11,930 nt of DNA from a halophilic archaeon J07HX64 (GCA_000416085.1 KE356579.1:2363813-2375742), one strand, 5' to 3'. Shown: positions 1 to 6,250, numbered from the stretch's first letter. The notes: generated by a model not told the origin, from the sequence alone. Numbers and translations: made by a program.

Positions 1-7
1 TCGAGGT

Positions 8-1003
8 ATGGAATGGCGGTGCGAGTGGTGCGGCAAACCCCACGAGGAGGACGACCCGCCGTGTGACAACTGCGGACACGGTTCCTTCGAGCGGGCAGTC
101 GTCCGCCGGACCGACCTCGGGGGCGGCGATTCGGACACGATGACTGTCTGGGTGTGTACGGCGTGCGGGCGCGAGCACCCGAAACACTCCCCGCCGTGTA
201 GCCGGTGTAACAACGGAACGCTCGAACGACAGGAGAAACGGGTCGACGAGTCGAATCTGACCGACGGCCCGAACAGCACCGACACGGGGAGCGGTGCCGA
301 TATCAGCGCCGAGGAGACGACAGTCTGGGTGTGTACCGCCTGCGGGCGCGAGCACCCGAAACACGCCCCGCCGTGTAGCCGGTGCGGGAACGCCGATCTC
401 GAGCGGGAAACCCGCACCGTCTCCGACGAGGAGACCACCGTGCCGGGCTACCGCGACCTGGTCACGCCCCGATATCTGGTGGTGCTCGTCGCGACACTCG
501 CACTCGCGGCGCTTTTCACCTTGGGTGCGACCGGGACGGTCGACCTGCCGGGGTTTCCCGACAACTCGGTGCCGTCGGTCGACAACGTCCCCGGCAACGA
601 GACGGCCGCCGGGGATCTCTCGCTGTCCGAGGCCGAGACGGCCTATCTCGGCGCGCTCGGTGACCGGCGTGCTGGTGCGGGGTTGAGCCGACTCGACCGG
701 GGTGACCGACTCGACGAGGTCGCCGGATACTACAATCAGCGGCGCGTGAAACAGGTGTTCGACCGCGGGAGTGTGCCGGACGACGACGAACTCCGCGGCC
801 TGCTCGGGGGGGACTGCTCACCCGCCCGGCTCGTCTCCAACTCGATACCGGTCGGGACCGACGGTCCCGACGGGGTCGGGGAGCAACTGACCGACAGTGT
901 CGGGAGTGACTCACCACCGATGCTCGCCAGCGCCGACCGTATCGGGGTCGATCTGCACAGCATCAACGGGACGCTGTTCGTGACACAGGTGGTCTGCTCC
1001 TGA
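8..1003 (+). CDS. Membrane protein with three zinc ribbons and a CAP-like C-terminal domain
   Basis: 331 residues. Three zinc ribbons of the form C-x2-C-x10-C-x2-C lie at residues 5-22, 50-67 and 109-126. The second and third are almost identical, with the shared motif CTACGREHPKH. Acidic spacers separate them. A single hydrophobic segment spans about 156-178, so the ribbons are predicted to face the cytoplasm and the rest the outside. The region from about 205 (SLSEAETAYLGALGDRR, then RLDEVAGYYNQRR) to the end (IGVDLHSINGTLFVTQVVCS) resembles the first helix and last strand of CAP/SCP-family domains. The usual CAP histidines are not obvious, so that match is tentative. The start is chosen because the first ribbon begins at residue 5, and GAGGT sits directly before the ATG. 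The gene converges on rpo11 with a 12-nt gap. The molecular function is unknown. Confidence 0.85.
   Translation: MEWRCEWCGKPHEEDDPPCDNCGHGSFERAVVRRTDLGGGDSDTMTVWVCTACGREHPKHSPPCSRCNNGTLERQEKRVDESNLTDGPNSTDTGSGADISAEETTVWVCTACGREHPKHAPPCSRCGNADLERETRTVSDEETTVPGYRDLVTPRYLVVLVATLALAALFTLGATGTVDLPGFPDNSVPSVDNVPGNETAAGDLSLSEAETAYLGALGDRRAGAGLSRLDRGDRLDEVAGYYNQRRVKQVFDRGSVPDDDELRGLLGGDCSPARLVSNSIPVGTDGPDGVGEQLTDSVGSDSPPMLASADRIGVDLHSINGTLFVTQVVCS
143..207 (+). repeat. Direct repeat, copy 1 (zinc ribbon 2 of the 8-1003 gene)
   Basis: This 65-nt stretch recurs 177 nt downstream (320-384) with four mismatches, three of them at silent third positions. Both copies encode the zinc ribbon with CTACGREHPKH and PPCSRC. 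It reflects an internal duplication of one domain within the gene. Confidence 0.85.
320..384 (+). repeat. Direct repeat, copy 2 (zinc ribbon 3 of the 8-1003 gene)
   Basis: Second copy of the 65-nt unit at 143-207, in the same reading frame (offset of 59 codons). The only amino-acid change within the unit is Ser to Ala before the PPC motif. The first ribbon of the gene (residues 5-22) is much more diverged, so this duplication is more recent or has been homogenised by gene conversion. Confidence 0.85.
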
Positions 1004-1015
1004 CCGTCTACGCTC

Positions 1016-1300
1016 CTACGCTCCGGCCTGGTAGGCCTCGTTGAACACGGTTGCCTTCTCGACCACTCGACCGGCACCGGCCTCCAGCGCGTCGAGTGCG
1101 TCGACCCCCGCCTCGGTCTTCAGTGTGAGTACTGGTTCCGTCTGGCCGCCGGACTGCTCCGGGTTCACGTCGTAAGTTGCCGCCGAGACACCGTCTGTCT
1201 CCAGCAGTGCCCCCTTCAGCACGTTCATAAACGTGTGGTCCTCGCCGGCAATCTCGATAGAGAGTTCCGCATCCGTTCGTTCGATAACGCGCAGTTCCAT
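1016..1300 (-). CDS. rpo11: DNA-directed RNA polymerase subunit Rpo11 (RpoL)
   Basis: 94 residues, the usual size of archaeal Rpo11/RpoL, the homologue of eukaryotic Rpb11. With Rpo3 (RpoD) it forms the platform that starts RNA polymerase assembly. Family hallmarks are visible: the N-terminal [17 protein letters not shown] strand, the motif [16 protein letters not shown] (about 18-33) and a following [10 protein letters not shown] stretch, then the C-terminal amphipathic helix. The frame is open for 18 codons further upstream, but the family begins at MELRVIER, so the ATG at 1300 is chosen. Upstream on this strand, CGAAA (1334-1338) followed by a weak TATA-like TTGAGATA about 23-30 nt from the ATG would fit a leaderless promoter. 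It is convergent with the zinc-ribbon gene at 8-1003. Confidence 0.95.
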   Translation of the reverse strand: MELRVIERTDAELSIEIAGEDHTFMNVLKGALLETDGVSAATYDVNPEQSGGQTEPVLTLKTEAGVDALDALEAGAGRVVEKATVFNEAYQAGA

Positions 1301-1509
1301 ACCCGGTCTTACTGCGCTCGCGTATCTCAACCTTTCGACTCGTCTCGTCGTCACCGCCGGCCTGGCTCTGTGTGAGTTTCCGAACCTAACGCCACAGTCG
1401 GTCTCCGAGGGAGAATCAGCCAGTCTCCGGAACCTATCTAGCCGATATCTCGACAGAATACCCGGTAATACTATACTTCATAACTCAGGAGAACATAGGA
1501 GTCCAGGGT

Positions 1510-1857
1510 ATGTGGTCGGGTTTCGCGGCTACGATCTGGTCGGTCGCGCTGCTCGTGCCGGGTGCCGGAGCGGCAGTCGGGACCGGTAACGAACCGGGAC
1601 ACGTGTCTACGGGGACAGACCGAAGTCTGTCGGCGACCGGCGTAGGGAATCTCACGGTGGTCGACCCCGACTGGCCGCCGACCTGTCCGAACAAGGGAAC
1701 CGACGACTCGGTGCCGAGCGAGTGCTTCGGCGGATATTGCCACAGCAACGATAATTTCCACCTCGATAACATAGACGACGCCGACGACAGCGACCCCGAC
1801 AGAGTCGAACTGTATCCGGCCACGTCTGATGGCTCGGCCGACCGATCACGGGGCTGA
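1510..1857 (+). CDS. Small protein of unknown function, possibly secreted and possibly a truncated gene
   Basis: 115 residues, not recognised. The N-terminus (WSGFAATIWSVALLVPGAGA) is a short hydrophobic stretch that could act as a signal peptide, although it lacks a charged N-region. The middle has three cysteines (TCPNKG, then ECFGGYC), and the tail is rich in Asp (NIDDADDSDPD). AGGAG at 1497-1501 lies 8 nt before the ATG, and a TATA-like CTATACT is at 1471-1477, so expression is plausible. The surrounding DNA is AT-richer than the flanking genes. The last ten or so residues (SADRSRG) read as low-complexity. A calcium-loop-like reading continues in another frame from about 1830, suggesting that this is the 5' part of a frameshifted secreted protein. 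The alternative is a chance ORF. Confidence 0.4.
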   Translation: MWSGFAATIWSVALLVPGAGAAVGTGNEPGHVSTGTDRSLSATGVGNLTVVDPDWPPTCPNKGTDDSVPSECFGGYCHSNDNFHLDNIDDADDSDPDRVELYPATSDGSADRSRG

Positions 1858-1985
1858 ACGGTGATGGTCTGTACTGCGACGGTGACAACGAGTTCACAAC
1901 CTTCGATATCTGGGGCATCTTCATCCCGGTGGACGCCGGCAGAGGGTGCCCCGTGGCGCGCAGCTTCGACGAAGCAAGGAACTCG
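1830..1985 (+). pseudogene. Frameshifted remnant with dockerin-like calcium loops
   Basis: In the frame whose codons start at 1830, 1833 and so on, the DNA encodes LNGDGLYCDGDNEF (1854-1895) followed by TTFDIWGIF. This resembles the calcium-binding tails seen on many haloarchaeal secreted proteins (NGDGLY, an acidic loop, then FD-x(4)-F). There is no start codon before the motif in this frame: a TGA lies at 1827-1829. The upstream ORF 1510-1857 is in a different frame and its stop overlaps the motif. One frameshift between 1830 and 1854 would join them. After about 1985 the reading loses family-like character, although the frame stays open by chance into mch. Not an expressed gene as it stands. 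Confidence 0.35.
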
Positions 1986-2133
1986 AACTCTGCGACTATC
2001 CTCAGCTGCAAGCGCTGTTCGTCGACCCCACCGGGTGAGCAGGAACGGGAGCGAATAGGTTCCCAGTTGTTGGCTCCATCCCCACGCGAAAACGTGGTGC
2101 TTTCGACCCGAACTCGCTGTAACCCGTCGACTC

Positions 2134-2172
2134 GGTCCGGTCCGGTCCGGTTTAATCAGGTCCAGTCCAGTT
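2134..2172. repeat. Short tandem repeats (TCCGG)3 and (TCCAG)2
   Basis: Three TCCGG units run at 2136-2150, preceded by a partial unit. After TTTAATCAGG come two TCCAG units at 2161-2170. The block sits just past the stop codon of the zinc-finger gene on the other strand. The rest of 1986-2171 shows no convincing gene, RNA or mobile-element feature. Confidence 0.7.
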
Positions 2173-2390
2173 CAACGGCGGGAACTCGGGATCGCCTCGA
2201 CATCGGCGGCGACGACATCGCGGTCGTCGGGGAGGCGGTCGATACAGTCGTAACACAGGAAGTGCTCGGAGCCGTCGACGAGTTCGAGTGTCATCCCCTC
2301 GGTTGGCTGGTGGTCGAAGATCCAGAGGTTGGCGATACCGCCGCCGATCTTGACCGGTTCGCCACAGCCGTCGCACGATTCTGTTGCCAT
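2172..2390 (-). CDS. Small zinc-finger protein (haloarchaeal CxxC-G type, DUF7561-like)
   Basis: 72 residues with two cysteine pairs: CDGCG at residues 6-10 and CYDC at 46-49. The spacing is that of a small single-zinc-site protein. Between them lies the stretch GGGIANLWIFDHQPTEGM, then LELVDGSEHFLCYDC, and the C-terminal part is acidic. Haloarchaea encode many such small zinc-finger proteins, mostly with unknown partners. The DUF7561 label is from memory and unchecked. The frame is open far upstream because it lies opposite mch, but the ATG at 2390 directly precedes the first cysteine pair, so the long version is rejected. It is transcribed divergently from mch across a 99-nt intergenic region. 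Confidence 0.85.
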   Translation of the reverse strand: MATESCDGCGEPVKIGGGIANLWIFDHQPTEGMTLELVDGSEHFLCYDCIDRLPDDRDVVAADVEAIPSSRR

Positions 2391-2427
2391 ACCGTAGAGA
2401 GGATGCCGAGCGACAAATGGGTTTCTC

Positions 2428-2450
2428 CCTGCCCGGTGTCCCCGGACAGG
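2428..2450. promoter_or_regulatory. Imperfect inverted repeat in the zinc-finger/mch divergent promoter region
   Basis: CCTG-C-CCGG, a 5-nt centre, then CCGG-A-CAGG: two 9-nt arms with one central mismatch each, about 40 nt from each of the two divergent start codons. It could be an operator or simply a G+C-rich coincidence. A TATA-like GTTGATAAG at about 2460-2468 is spaced correctly for mch. Confidence 0.3.
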
Positions 2451-2489
2451 AGACCACGTGTTGATAAGCACGGCAGACCGAGAGAGACC

Positions 2490-3422
2490 ATGGAGAGTCT
2501 CAATCGGATGGCAACAGAGCTGGTCGACGAGGCGATCGACTTTGCCGACGAACTCGCCATCGAGGTGTACACGCTGTCGGGCGACGGGGCGGTGCTCGAC
2601 TTCGGTGTCGACCTGCCGGGCGGCATCGAGGCGGGGCTCCTGCTTGCCGAGATACAGACCGCCGGACTGGCGACACTGGGCACCAGCCTCGACGATGTCG
2701 CGGGCACACCGCTGACACACGTCGAGTGTTCGACCGACCAGCCGGCGCTGGCCCTGCTGTGTGCCGGCAAGGCCGGCTGGGAGGTCACGCGCGGAGAGTT
2801 CGACGCGCTCGGCAGCGGCCCGGCCCGGGCACTGGTCGCGACGGAACCGGTGTTCCAGCGTATCAACTACCGCGACGAGTTCGACTTTGCCGTGCTCGCG
2901 CTCGAATCCGACCAGCTTCCCGACGAGGCCGTCGCCGCACAGATCGCCGAGCGGGCGGGCGTCCCCGAGAGCGGTGTCTTTCTGCCGACCTACGCGACCG
3001 GGAGCCTCAGCGGCAGTGTGGTCGCGGCCTCGCGGGCGGCCGAACTTGCGGTGTTCCGGCTGAGTGAACTCGGCTACGACCCGCTCGACGTGCTGTCTGC
3101 CACCGGCTCCGCACCGATTGCGCCGGTCGCAGGGGACGAGCGCACCGCGCTCGCGACCACACAGGACGCACTCGCGTACGGGAGTCGGGCACATCTCGTT
3201 GTCGACCGCCCGTTCGACCGCTTCGACGAGGTGGTCTCGACGGCCCGCACCGAGTACGGTACCCCCTTCGCCGAGATCTTCGAGGGTGTCGGCTGGGAGA
3301 CCGGCGAGCTCCCGCTCGAACTGTTCGGGCCAGCACAGGTCACTATCGACGTGGTCGGCGGTGACACGTACGCTGTTGGAGAGCGGTCGGATGAGCTGCT
3401 CGCGGAGAGTTTCGGGCTCTGA
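2490..3422 (+). CDS. mch: Methenyltetrahydromethanopterin/methenyltetrahydrofolate cyclohydrolase
   Basis: 310 residues, the normal length of Mch. The enzyme interconverts methenyl- and formyl-tetrahydropterin in one-carbon metabolism. Haloarchaea are not methanogens, so the carrier here is presumably tetrahydrofolate. Conserved blocks are easy to see: PGGIEAGLLLAEI (43-55), AGKAGWEV (92-99), ALGSGPARAL (106-115), VLALESD (135-141), the T-GS-SGSV segment around 175-185 and APIAPVAGDE near 225. The protein is cytosolic and acidic. The reading frame is open for 187 codons upstream, but that extension lies opposite the zinc-finger gene and has no family similarity. The ATG at 2490 begins the family's N-terminus (ESLNRMATELVDEAIDFADEL). 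The gene is monocistronic and ends 6 nt before the stop of the convergent gene at 3429-3626. Confidence 0.95.
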   Translation: MESLNRMATELVDEAIDFADELAIEVYTLSGDGAVLDFGVDLPGGIEAGLLLAEIQTAGLATLGTSLDDVAGTPLTHVECSTDQPALALLCAGKAGWEVTRGEFDALGSGPARALVATEPVFQRINYRDEFDFAVLALESDQLPDEAVAAQIAERAGVPESGVFLPTYATGSLSGSVVAASRAAELAVFRLSELGYDPLDVLSATGSAPIAPVAGDERTALATTQDALAYGSRAHLVVDRPFDRFDEVVSTARTEYGTPFAEIFEGVGWETGELPLELFGPAQVTIDVVGGDTYAVGERSDELLAESFGL

Positions 3423-3428
3423 GTCGGG

Positions 3429-3626
3429 CTACGCCAGGATCTCCGCGATACGCTGTGGCTCACCCGACAAGGGGGGGTCGTCCTCGACCATCTGGAGCAC
3501 CTCGTGGTCTGTCACGTCCGGGTACTGCTTGCGTGTCGCCTCCTCGACGAGTTCCTTTTCGAGGCGGAACTCGATCCCCTCGTAGACAACATCGATTCCC
3601 TGCTCGTCGAACGACAGGAGTGTCAT
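3429..3626 (-). CDS. Small conserved haloarchaeal protein (DUF5800-like)
   Basis: 65 residues, acidic, with no cysteine or membrane segment. The sequence DVVYEGIEFRLEKELVEEAT (12-31), followed by a short YPDVTDHEVLQMVEDDP block and GEPQRIAEIL at the end, matches my recollection of a small family found widely in haloarchaea and labelled DUF5800. Function is unknown. A good TATA-like TTATAT lies at 3649-3654 on this strand, 23-28 nt before the ATG, indicating its own leaderless promoter. The 3' end nearly touches the end of mch (6 nt), so the two transcripts must overlap as antisense tails. Confidence 0.85.
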   Translation of the reverse strand: MTLLSFDEQGIDVVYEGIEFRLEKELVEEATRKQYPDVTDHEVLQMVEDDPPLSGEPQRIAEILA

Positions 3627-3645
3627 ACCAACGGTAGTGAACTGC

Positions 3646-3656
3646 CGGATATAAGC
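3646..3656 (-). promoter_or_regulatory. TATA box of the 3429-3626 gene
   Basis: On the minus strand this reads GGCTTATATCC, with the TATA core 23-28 nt upstream of the ATG at 3626. This is the spacing expected when transcription starts at or next to the start codon. The rest of the gap to the channel gene (3657-3716) has nothing else recognisable. Confidence 0.6.
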
Positions 3657-3716
3657 CTCGCGCCACGGTGATATCTCCGTCGGTCAAACGCACGGAACGG
3701 TCAAGCGATCGGACAG

Positions 3717-4502
3717 TCAGTCGCGCACGCGGACGATACCCGACCGGAACACCTGGTGGTTGGGGACGATGTGTTCCTCGCCGTCGGCCTCGACGTGGGT
3801 GACGAACAGTGTCATCTCCTGGACGATACCGCGCTGGCCGTCGACGCGGACCTCGTCACCGATTGTGAACGGTTCGTTGAGGATGAGAAACAGACCCGCG
3901 GCGCCGGCGGCGAGCAGGTCCTTGAACGCGACAGCCGCGAGCAGGACGATACCGAACGCGTAGGCGGCGAGCAACAGGAGCAGCGCAGTCGCGGCGACGC
4001 CGACCTGTGCGAGCGCGATGAGCGCGGCGACGTAGTAGATGCTGTATTTCACAAGCCCGGGGAGAATCGACGCCCGCGGTAGTTTCACCGACCGCAGGCG
4101 CTCCTGAACGGCCAGTTTCGCCCGGTCCCCGAGGGCGAACCCGACGATGATCGCCAGGATTGCGACAAACAACTGCGGCAACAGGGCGGCAATCCGCGCC
4201 CAGAACGCCGAGACGTCGAACACCTGGGTGATATTGAACGCGACGAGCATGGCGAACGCGTACACGAGCAGCGCGAACAGCATCCCGATAATACCGGCCG
4301 TCGAGGTGCCGAACCGGCCGGCGGTCCGCTCGACGGTGGTCCCCTCGACAGTGCTGGTGAGACCAGTCCGGCGAAAGAGACTGTGTGTCAGGCGCCAGGC
4401 CAGGTACGACGCCACCAGCCCCAGAACGAGGACCGCGACTGCGAGGGTGAACGCCGTCTCCTTTGTCAGTGAGTCGCTGATACTGTCGAGTGCGTCGAGC
4501 AT
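3717..4502 (-). CDS. MscS-family mechanosensitive channel, short form
   Basis: 261 residues, predicted inner-membrane channel. Five hydrophobic segments lie near 17-38, 69-90, 105-125, 147-166 and 170-193. They are followed by the pore-helix-like KDLLAAGAAGLFLILNEPF (194-212) and the MscS beta domain (FTIGDEVRVDGQRGIVQEM through HIVPNHQVFRSGIVR, about 212-257). The protein stops right after the beta domain, so it lacks the C-terminal cytoplasmic alpha-beta vestibule of E. coli MscS. Such channels release solutes or ions when membrane tension rises. Its ATG overlaps the dacZ stop by one base (TGATG), so translation is probably coupled and the channel is likely controlled with, or by, c-di-AMP signalling. 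The channel family is certain, the regulation inferred. Confidence 0.93.
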   Translation of the reverse strand: MLDALDSISDSLTKETAFTLAVAVLVLGLVASYLAWRLTHSLFRRTGLTSTVEGTTVERTAGRFGTSTAGIIGMLFALLVYAFAMLVAFNITQVFDVSAFWARIAALLPQLFVAILAIIVGFALGDRAKLAVQERLRSVKLPRASILPGLVKYSIYYVAALIALAQVGVAATALLLLLAAYAFGIVLLAAVAFKDLLAAGAAGLFLILNEPFTIGDEVRVDGQRGIVQEMTLFVTHVEADGEEHIVPNHQVFRSGIVRVRD

Positions 4503-5314
4503 CAGTACGCCTCCGGGTCGAGTTCGAGCACCAGACTCCCGGCCTTGAACGCACGGACCATGCCGTCACTCTCGGAGAGAACGATCGCGATTGCGGTGGT
4601 ATCGCGGGTGATGGCACCACCAGCCATATGTCGCGCCCCGAGCCCTTTCGGGATCTCGACGCCCTCGGCGCCGGGTTCGAGATACCGGTACGCCGAGACG
4701 ATCTTCCCGCTGTCGGAGATCACGAACGCCCCGTCCAGTCGGGAGAACTCCTTCAGCATCACGTTCACGATTGGGTCGCCAACGTCGACGTGGGACTTCT
4801 CGAAAGGGTTGTACGACAGCGGCCGGGACTTGTTCATCACGGTGCCGGCGTCGCCGACCACGAACAGCGCGCCAACAGGTTTCCCTTTCTGGCCTTTTCT
4901 ACCGAGTTCGATTGCAACCTCGAACACATCCCGGACCACCTCGGCGTCAGGCCGGGAGTTGGCGAACAGGTCGTAGACACCCGTCTGTGTGAACTCGTCG
5001 GTCCGGACCCGAACAACGGTGTCGAGTCGGCTCTCACTAAACGACTGTGTGAGTCCGATAACCTCCTCGTCTTCCTCCAGGAGACCCTGGTTTATCGCCC
5101 CCTCGATGCCGAAACGAACGCGCTCGCTTGGCGAGGAGAGTTCGAGCGGGAGCGAGACGTAGCTCTCCGCGCCGACTGCGTTCTCTGTCTCGACGACAAT
5201 AACCGGCAGGTCGCCGTCTGCGAACTGCTCGTACGTCGACTGGTTGGTCGTGAACAACAACACACCGTCGACATCCGCAATCAACTCGTCGACCACCGTC
5301 GAGAGTCCGCTCAT
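4502..5314 (-). CDS. dacZ: Diadenylate cyclase DacZ (c-di-AMP synthase)
   Basis: 270 residues, the architecture of the archaeal DacZ class. An N-terminal alpha/beta region (about 1-120) is followed by a DisA_N diadenylate cyclase domain (about 125-262). It makes cyclic di-AMP from two ATP. Catalytic motifs are present: DGA at 194-196, GARHMAG at 226-232 (the RHR-type motif in its RHM form, as I recall for haloarchaeal DacZ), and GKPVGALFVVGD at 144-155. No membrane segment is seen, so it is cytosolic. c-di-AMP is known in Haloferax volcanii, where DacZ is essential and its level matters for osmotic adaptation. The gene is followed without a gap by the channel gene. The T6 tract at 5338-5343 lies 24-29 nt before the ATG in the TATA position, and a perfect hairpin lies further upstream. 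Confidence 0.95.
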   Translation of the reverse strand: MSGLSTVVDELIADVDGVLLFTTNQSTYEQFADGDLPVIVVETENAVGAESYVSLPLELSSPSERVRFGIEGAINQGLLEEDEEVIGLTQSFSESRLDTVVRVRTDEFTQTGVYDLFANSRPDAEVVRDVFEVAIELGRKGQKGKPVGALFVVGDAGTVMNKSRPLSYNPFEKSHVDVGDPIVNVMLKEFSRLDGAFVISDSGKIVSAYRYLEPGAEGVEIPKGLGARHMAGGAITRDTTAIAIVLSESDGMVRAFKAGSLVLELDPEAY

Positions 5315-5363
5315 TGCAGACCGAAGTCACACAACGGAAAAAAGGCTTGTGTCCTGTCTGTCG

Positions 5364-5397
5364 CCCGTCTGCCACCGGGCAGACGGTCGGCAGACGG
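5364..5397. promoter_or_regulatory. Perfect hairpin plus extra repeat copy between cyaB and dacZ
   Basis: CCGTCTGCC (5365-5373), a 4-nt loop, then GGCAGACGG (5378-5386) form a perfect 9-bp stem. A second identical GGCAGACGG follows at 5389-5397, allowing an alternative stem with a longer loop. On the minus strand this is 50-83 nt upstream of the dacZ ATG and about 20 nt before the T6 tract at 5338-5343. It could be the cyaB transcript terminator, an operator for a dimeric regulator, or part of a dacZ leader if transcription starts at the TTTATA near 5432. Confidence 0.55.
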
Positions 5398-5430
5398 CCA
5401 CCGTCAGAGCGGGTGACCGGCAGGCGACTG

Positions 5431-5440
5431 GTATAAACCC
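5431..5440 (-). promoter_or_regulatory. TATA-like element upstream of dacZ
   Basis: GGGTTTATAC on the minus strand, almost palindromic (GGTATAAACC). It is the best TATA match in the 178-nt cyaB-dacZ gap, but lies about 120 nt from the dacZ ATG. If it is used, the dacZ mRNA would have a leader of roughly 90 nt containing the hairpin at 5364-5397. It could instead drive a plus-strand transcript antisense to cyaB. Confidence 0.35.
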
Positions 5441-5492
5441 AGACGACCGCGACCGGAGTAGACGACTGCCGCGCCCGGCAGTTCGACAGCAC

Positions 5493-6080
5493 TCACCGTC
5501 CTGCGAGGACGAGTCCGAGGTACGATGTCTGGATACTCTCCCCGGGGTTCAGGTCGAGTTCGACCAGCAGGTCGGTTACCGCCTCGCGCGCCCCCTCGAT
5601 CTCCGTCTCGGCAACGGGGTCGTGATGTTCGACCTCGACGAACTCGCCCACCTCGTCGACACGGTCGAGGGTCACACGACAGCCCCCCACCTCGTACCGG
5701 TCCCGGTTCTTGTGGACTGTGGCGGCGGGTTCGTAACCCAGTCCGGCGAGAATCGCCTCGAGCTCCGCCTCCTCCGCGACGCGGGTCTCTGCCTCCTCCC
5801 GGGTCTTCGAGGTGTCGTCGACCAGCGGTCCCTTGTAGGTCAACAGCACACGCTTGTCGCCGGCCGTTGCATCGGTGTGGTCGAGATCGCGCCCATCCTT
5901 TGGGTGGTCGGTCTCGCGACGGACCCGGAACGCTTCGTCCGTCTCGGCGAAATCACGGTCCGGCGCGTCGTAGTAGGTGTCTGTCTGTGTGACCCCCCCG
6001 ATGTGGTCGGCGTCCATCGCGGTTAGTCGCTGTCTGAGCGGGTCGTGGTCGGCCCGGAGCTTCATCTCGACCTCGTACAT
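5493..6080 (-). CDS. cyaB: CYTH-domain protein (CyaB-type class IV adenylate cyclase / triphosphatase)
   Basis: 195 residues, one full CYTH (triphosphate tunnel) domain. The signature EVEMK (residues 3-7, ExExK) is at the N-terminus. It is followed by TDTYYD (33-38), FRVRR (51-55), LTYKGP (80-85), KTREEAET (92-99), KNRDRY (124-129), the strand LDRVDEVGEFVEVE (138-151) and SYLGLVL at the end. These acidic and basic residues line a tunnel that binds triphosphates with divalent metal. Archaeal members are annotated as CyaB adenylate cyclase, but the real substrate (ATP, thiamine triphosphate, inorganic triphosphate) is often untested. The frame is open 71 codons further upstream, but ExExK normally sits at the very start, so the ATG at 6080 is chosen. 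It lies downstream of porB in the same direction with a 170-nt gap. Confidence 0.9.
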   Translation of the reverse strand: MYEVEMKLRADHDPLRQRLTAMDADHIGGVTQTDTYYDAPDRDFAETDEAFRVRRETDHPKDGRDLDHTDATAGDKRVLLTYKGPLVDDTSKTREEAETRVAEEAELEAILAGLGYEPAATVHKNRDRYEVGGCRVTLDRVDEVGEFVEVEHHDPVAETEIEGAREAVTDLLVELDLNPGESIQTSYLGLVLAGR

Positions 6081-6204
6081 ACCCCATTCTGTGGGAGCGA
6101 CACTCAAAGTCCTGTGGACCTCGCCGTCCGGCGTGGTCACCTCGACCGGTCCTGGCGGCGGTGCGAGACGGGGCCTGAACAGTTCGATTCCGTGGTCCTC
6201 CGAA

Positions 6205-6222
6205 CGGGTAAAAAAGACGGCA
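6205..6222 (-). terminator. Probable T-tract terminator after porB
   Basis: Six consecutive T on the minus strand (A6 at 6210-6215), 36-41 nt beyond the porB stop. Archaeal termination commonly uses such U-runs without a hairpin. If real, cyaB depends on its own promoter, for which a weak TATA-like ACTTTGAG at about 6103-6110 is correctly spaced. Confidence 0.4.
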
Positions 6223-6250
6223 CAGCGGTCACAGACCGGGGCCGGCGCGT

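Noticed and set aside
1929..2489. In-frame 187-codon extension upstream of mch
   Set aside because: It crosses the zinc-finger gene on the other strand, has no similarity to Mch N-termini, and the family start is at 2490. Its first part is the calcium-loop remnant, open by chance.
2172..3194. A 340-codon open frame on the minus strand opposite mch
   Set aside because: Only the last 72 codons, from the ATG at 2390, look like a protein family. The rest mirrors mch, whose identity is certain, and has the His/Arg-rich composition of an antisense shadow.
5244..6026. A 260-codon plus-strand frame across the dacZ start and cyaB
   Set aside because: It is antisense to two well-identified genes, with no recognisable domain. 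Long antisense frames are common in G+C-rich haloarchaeal DNA.
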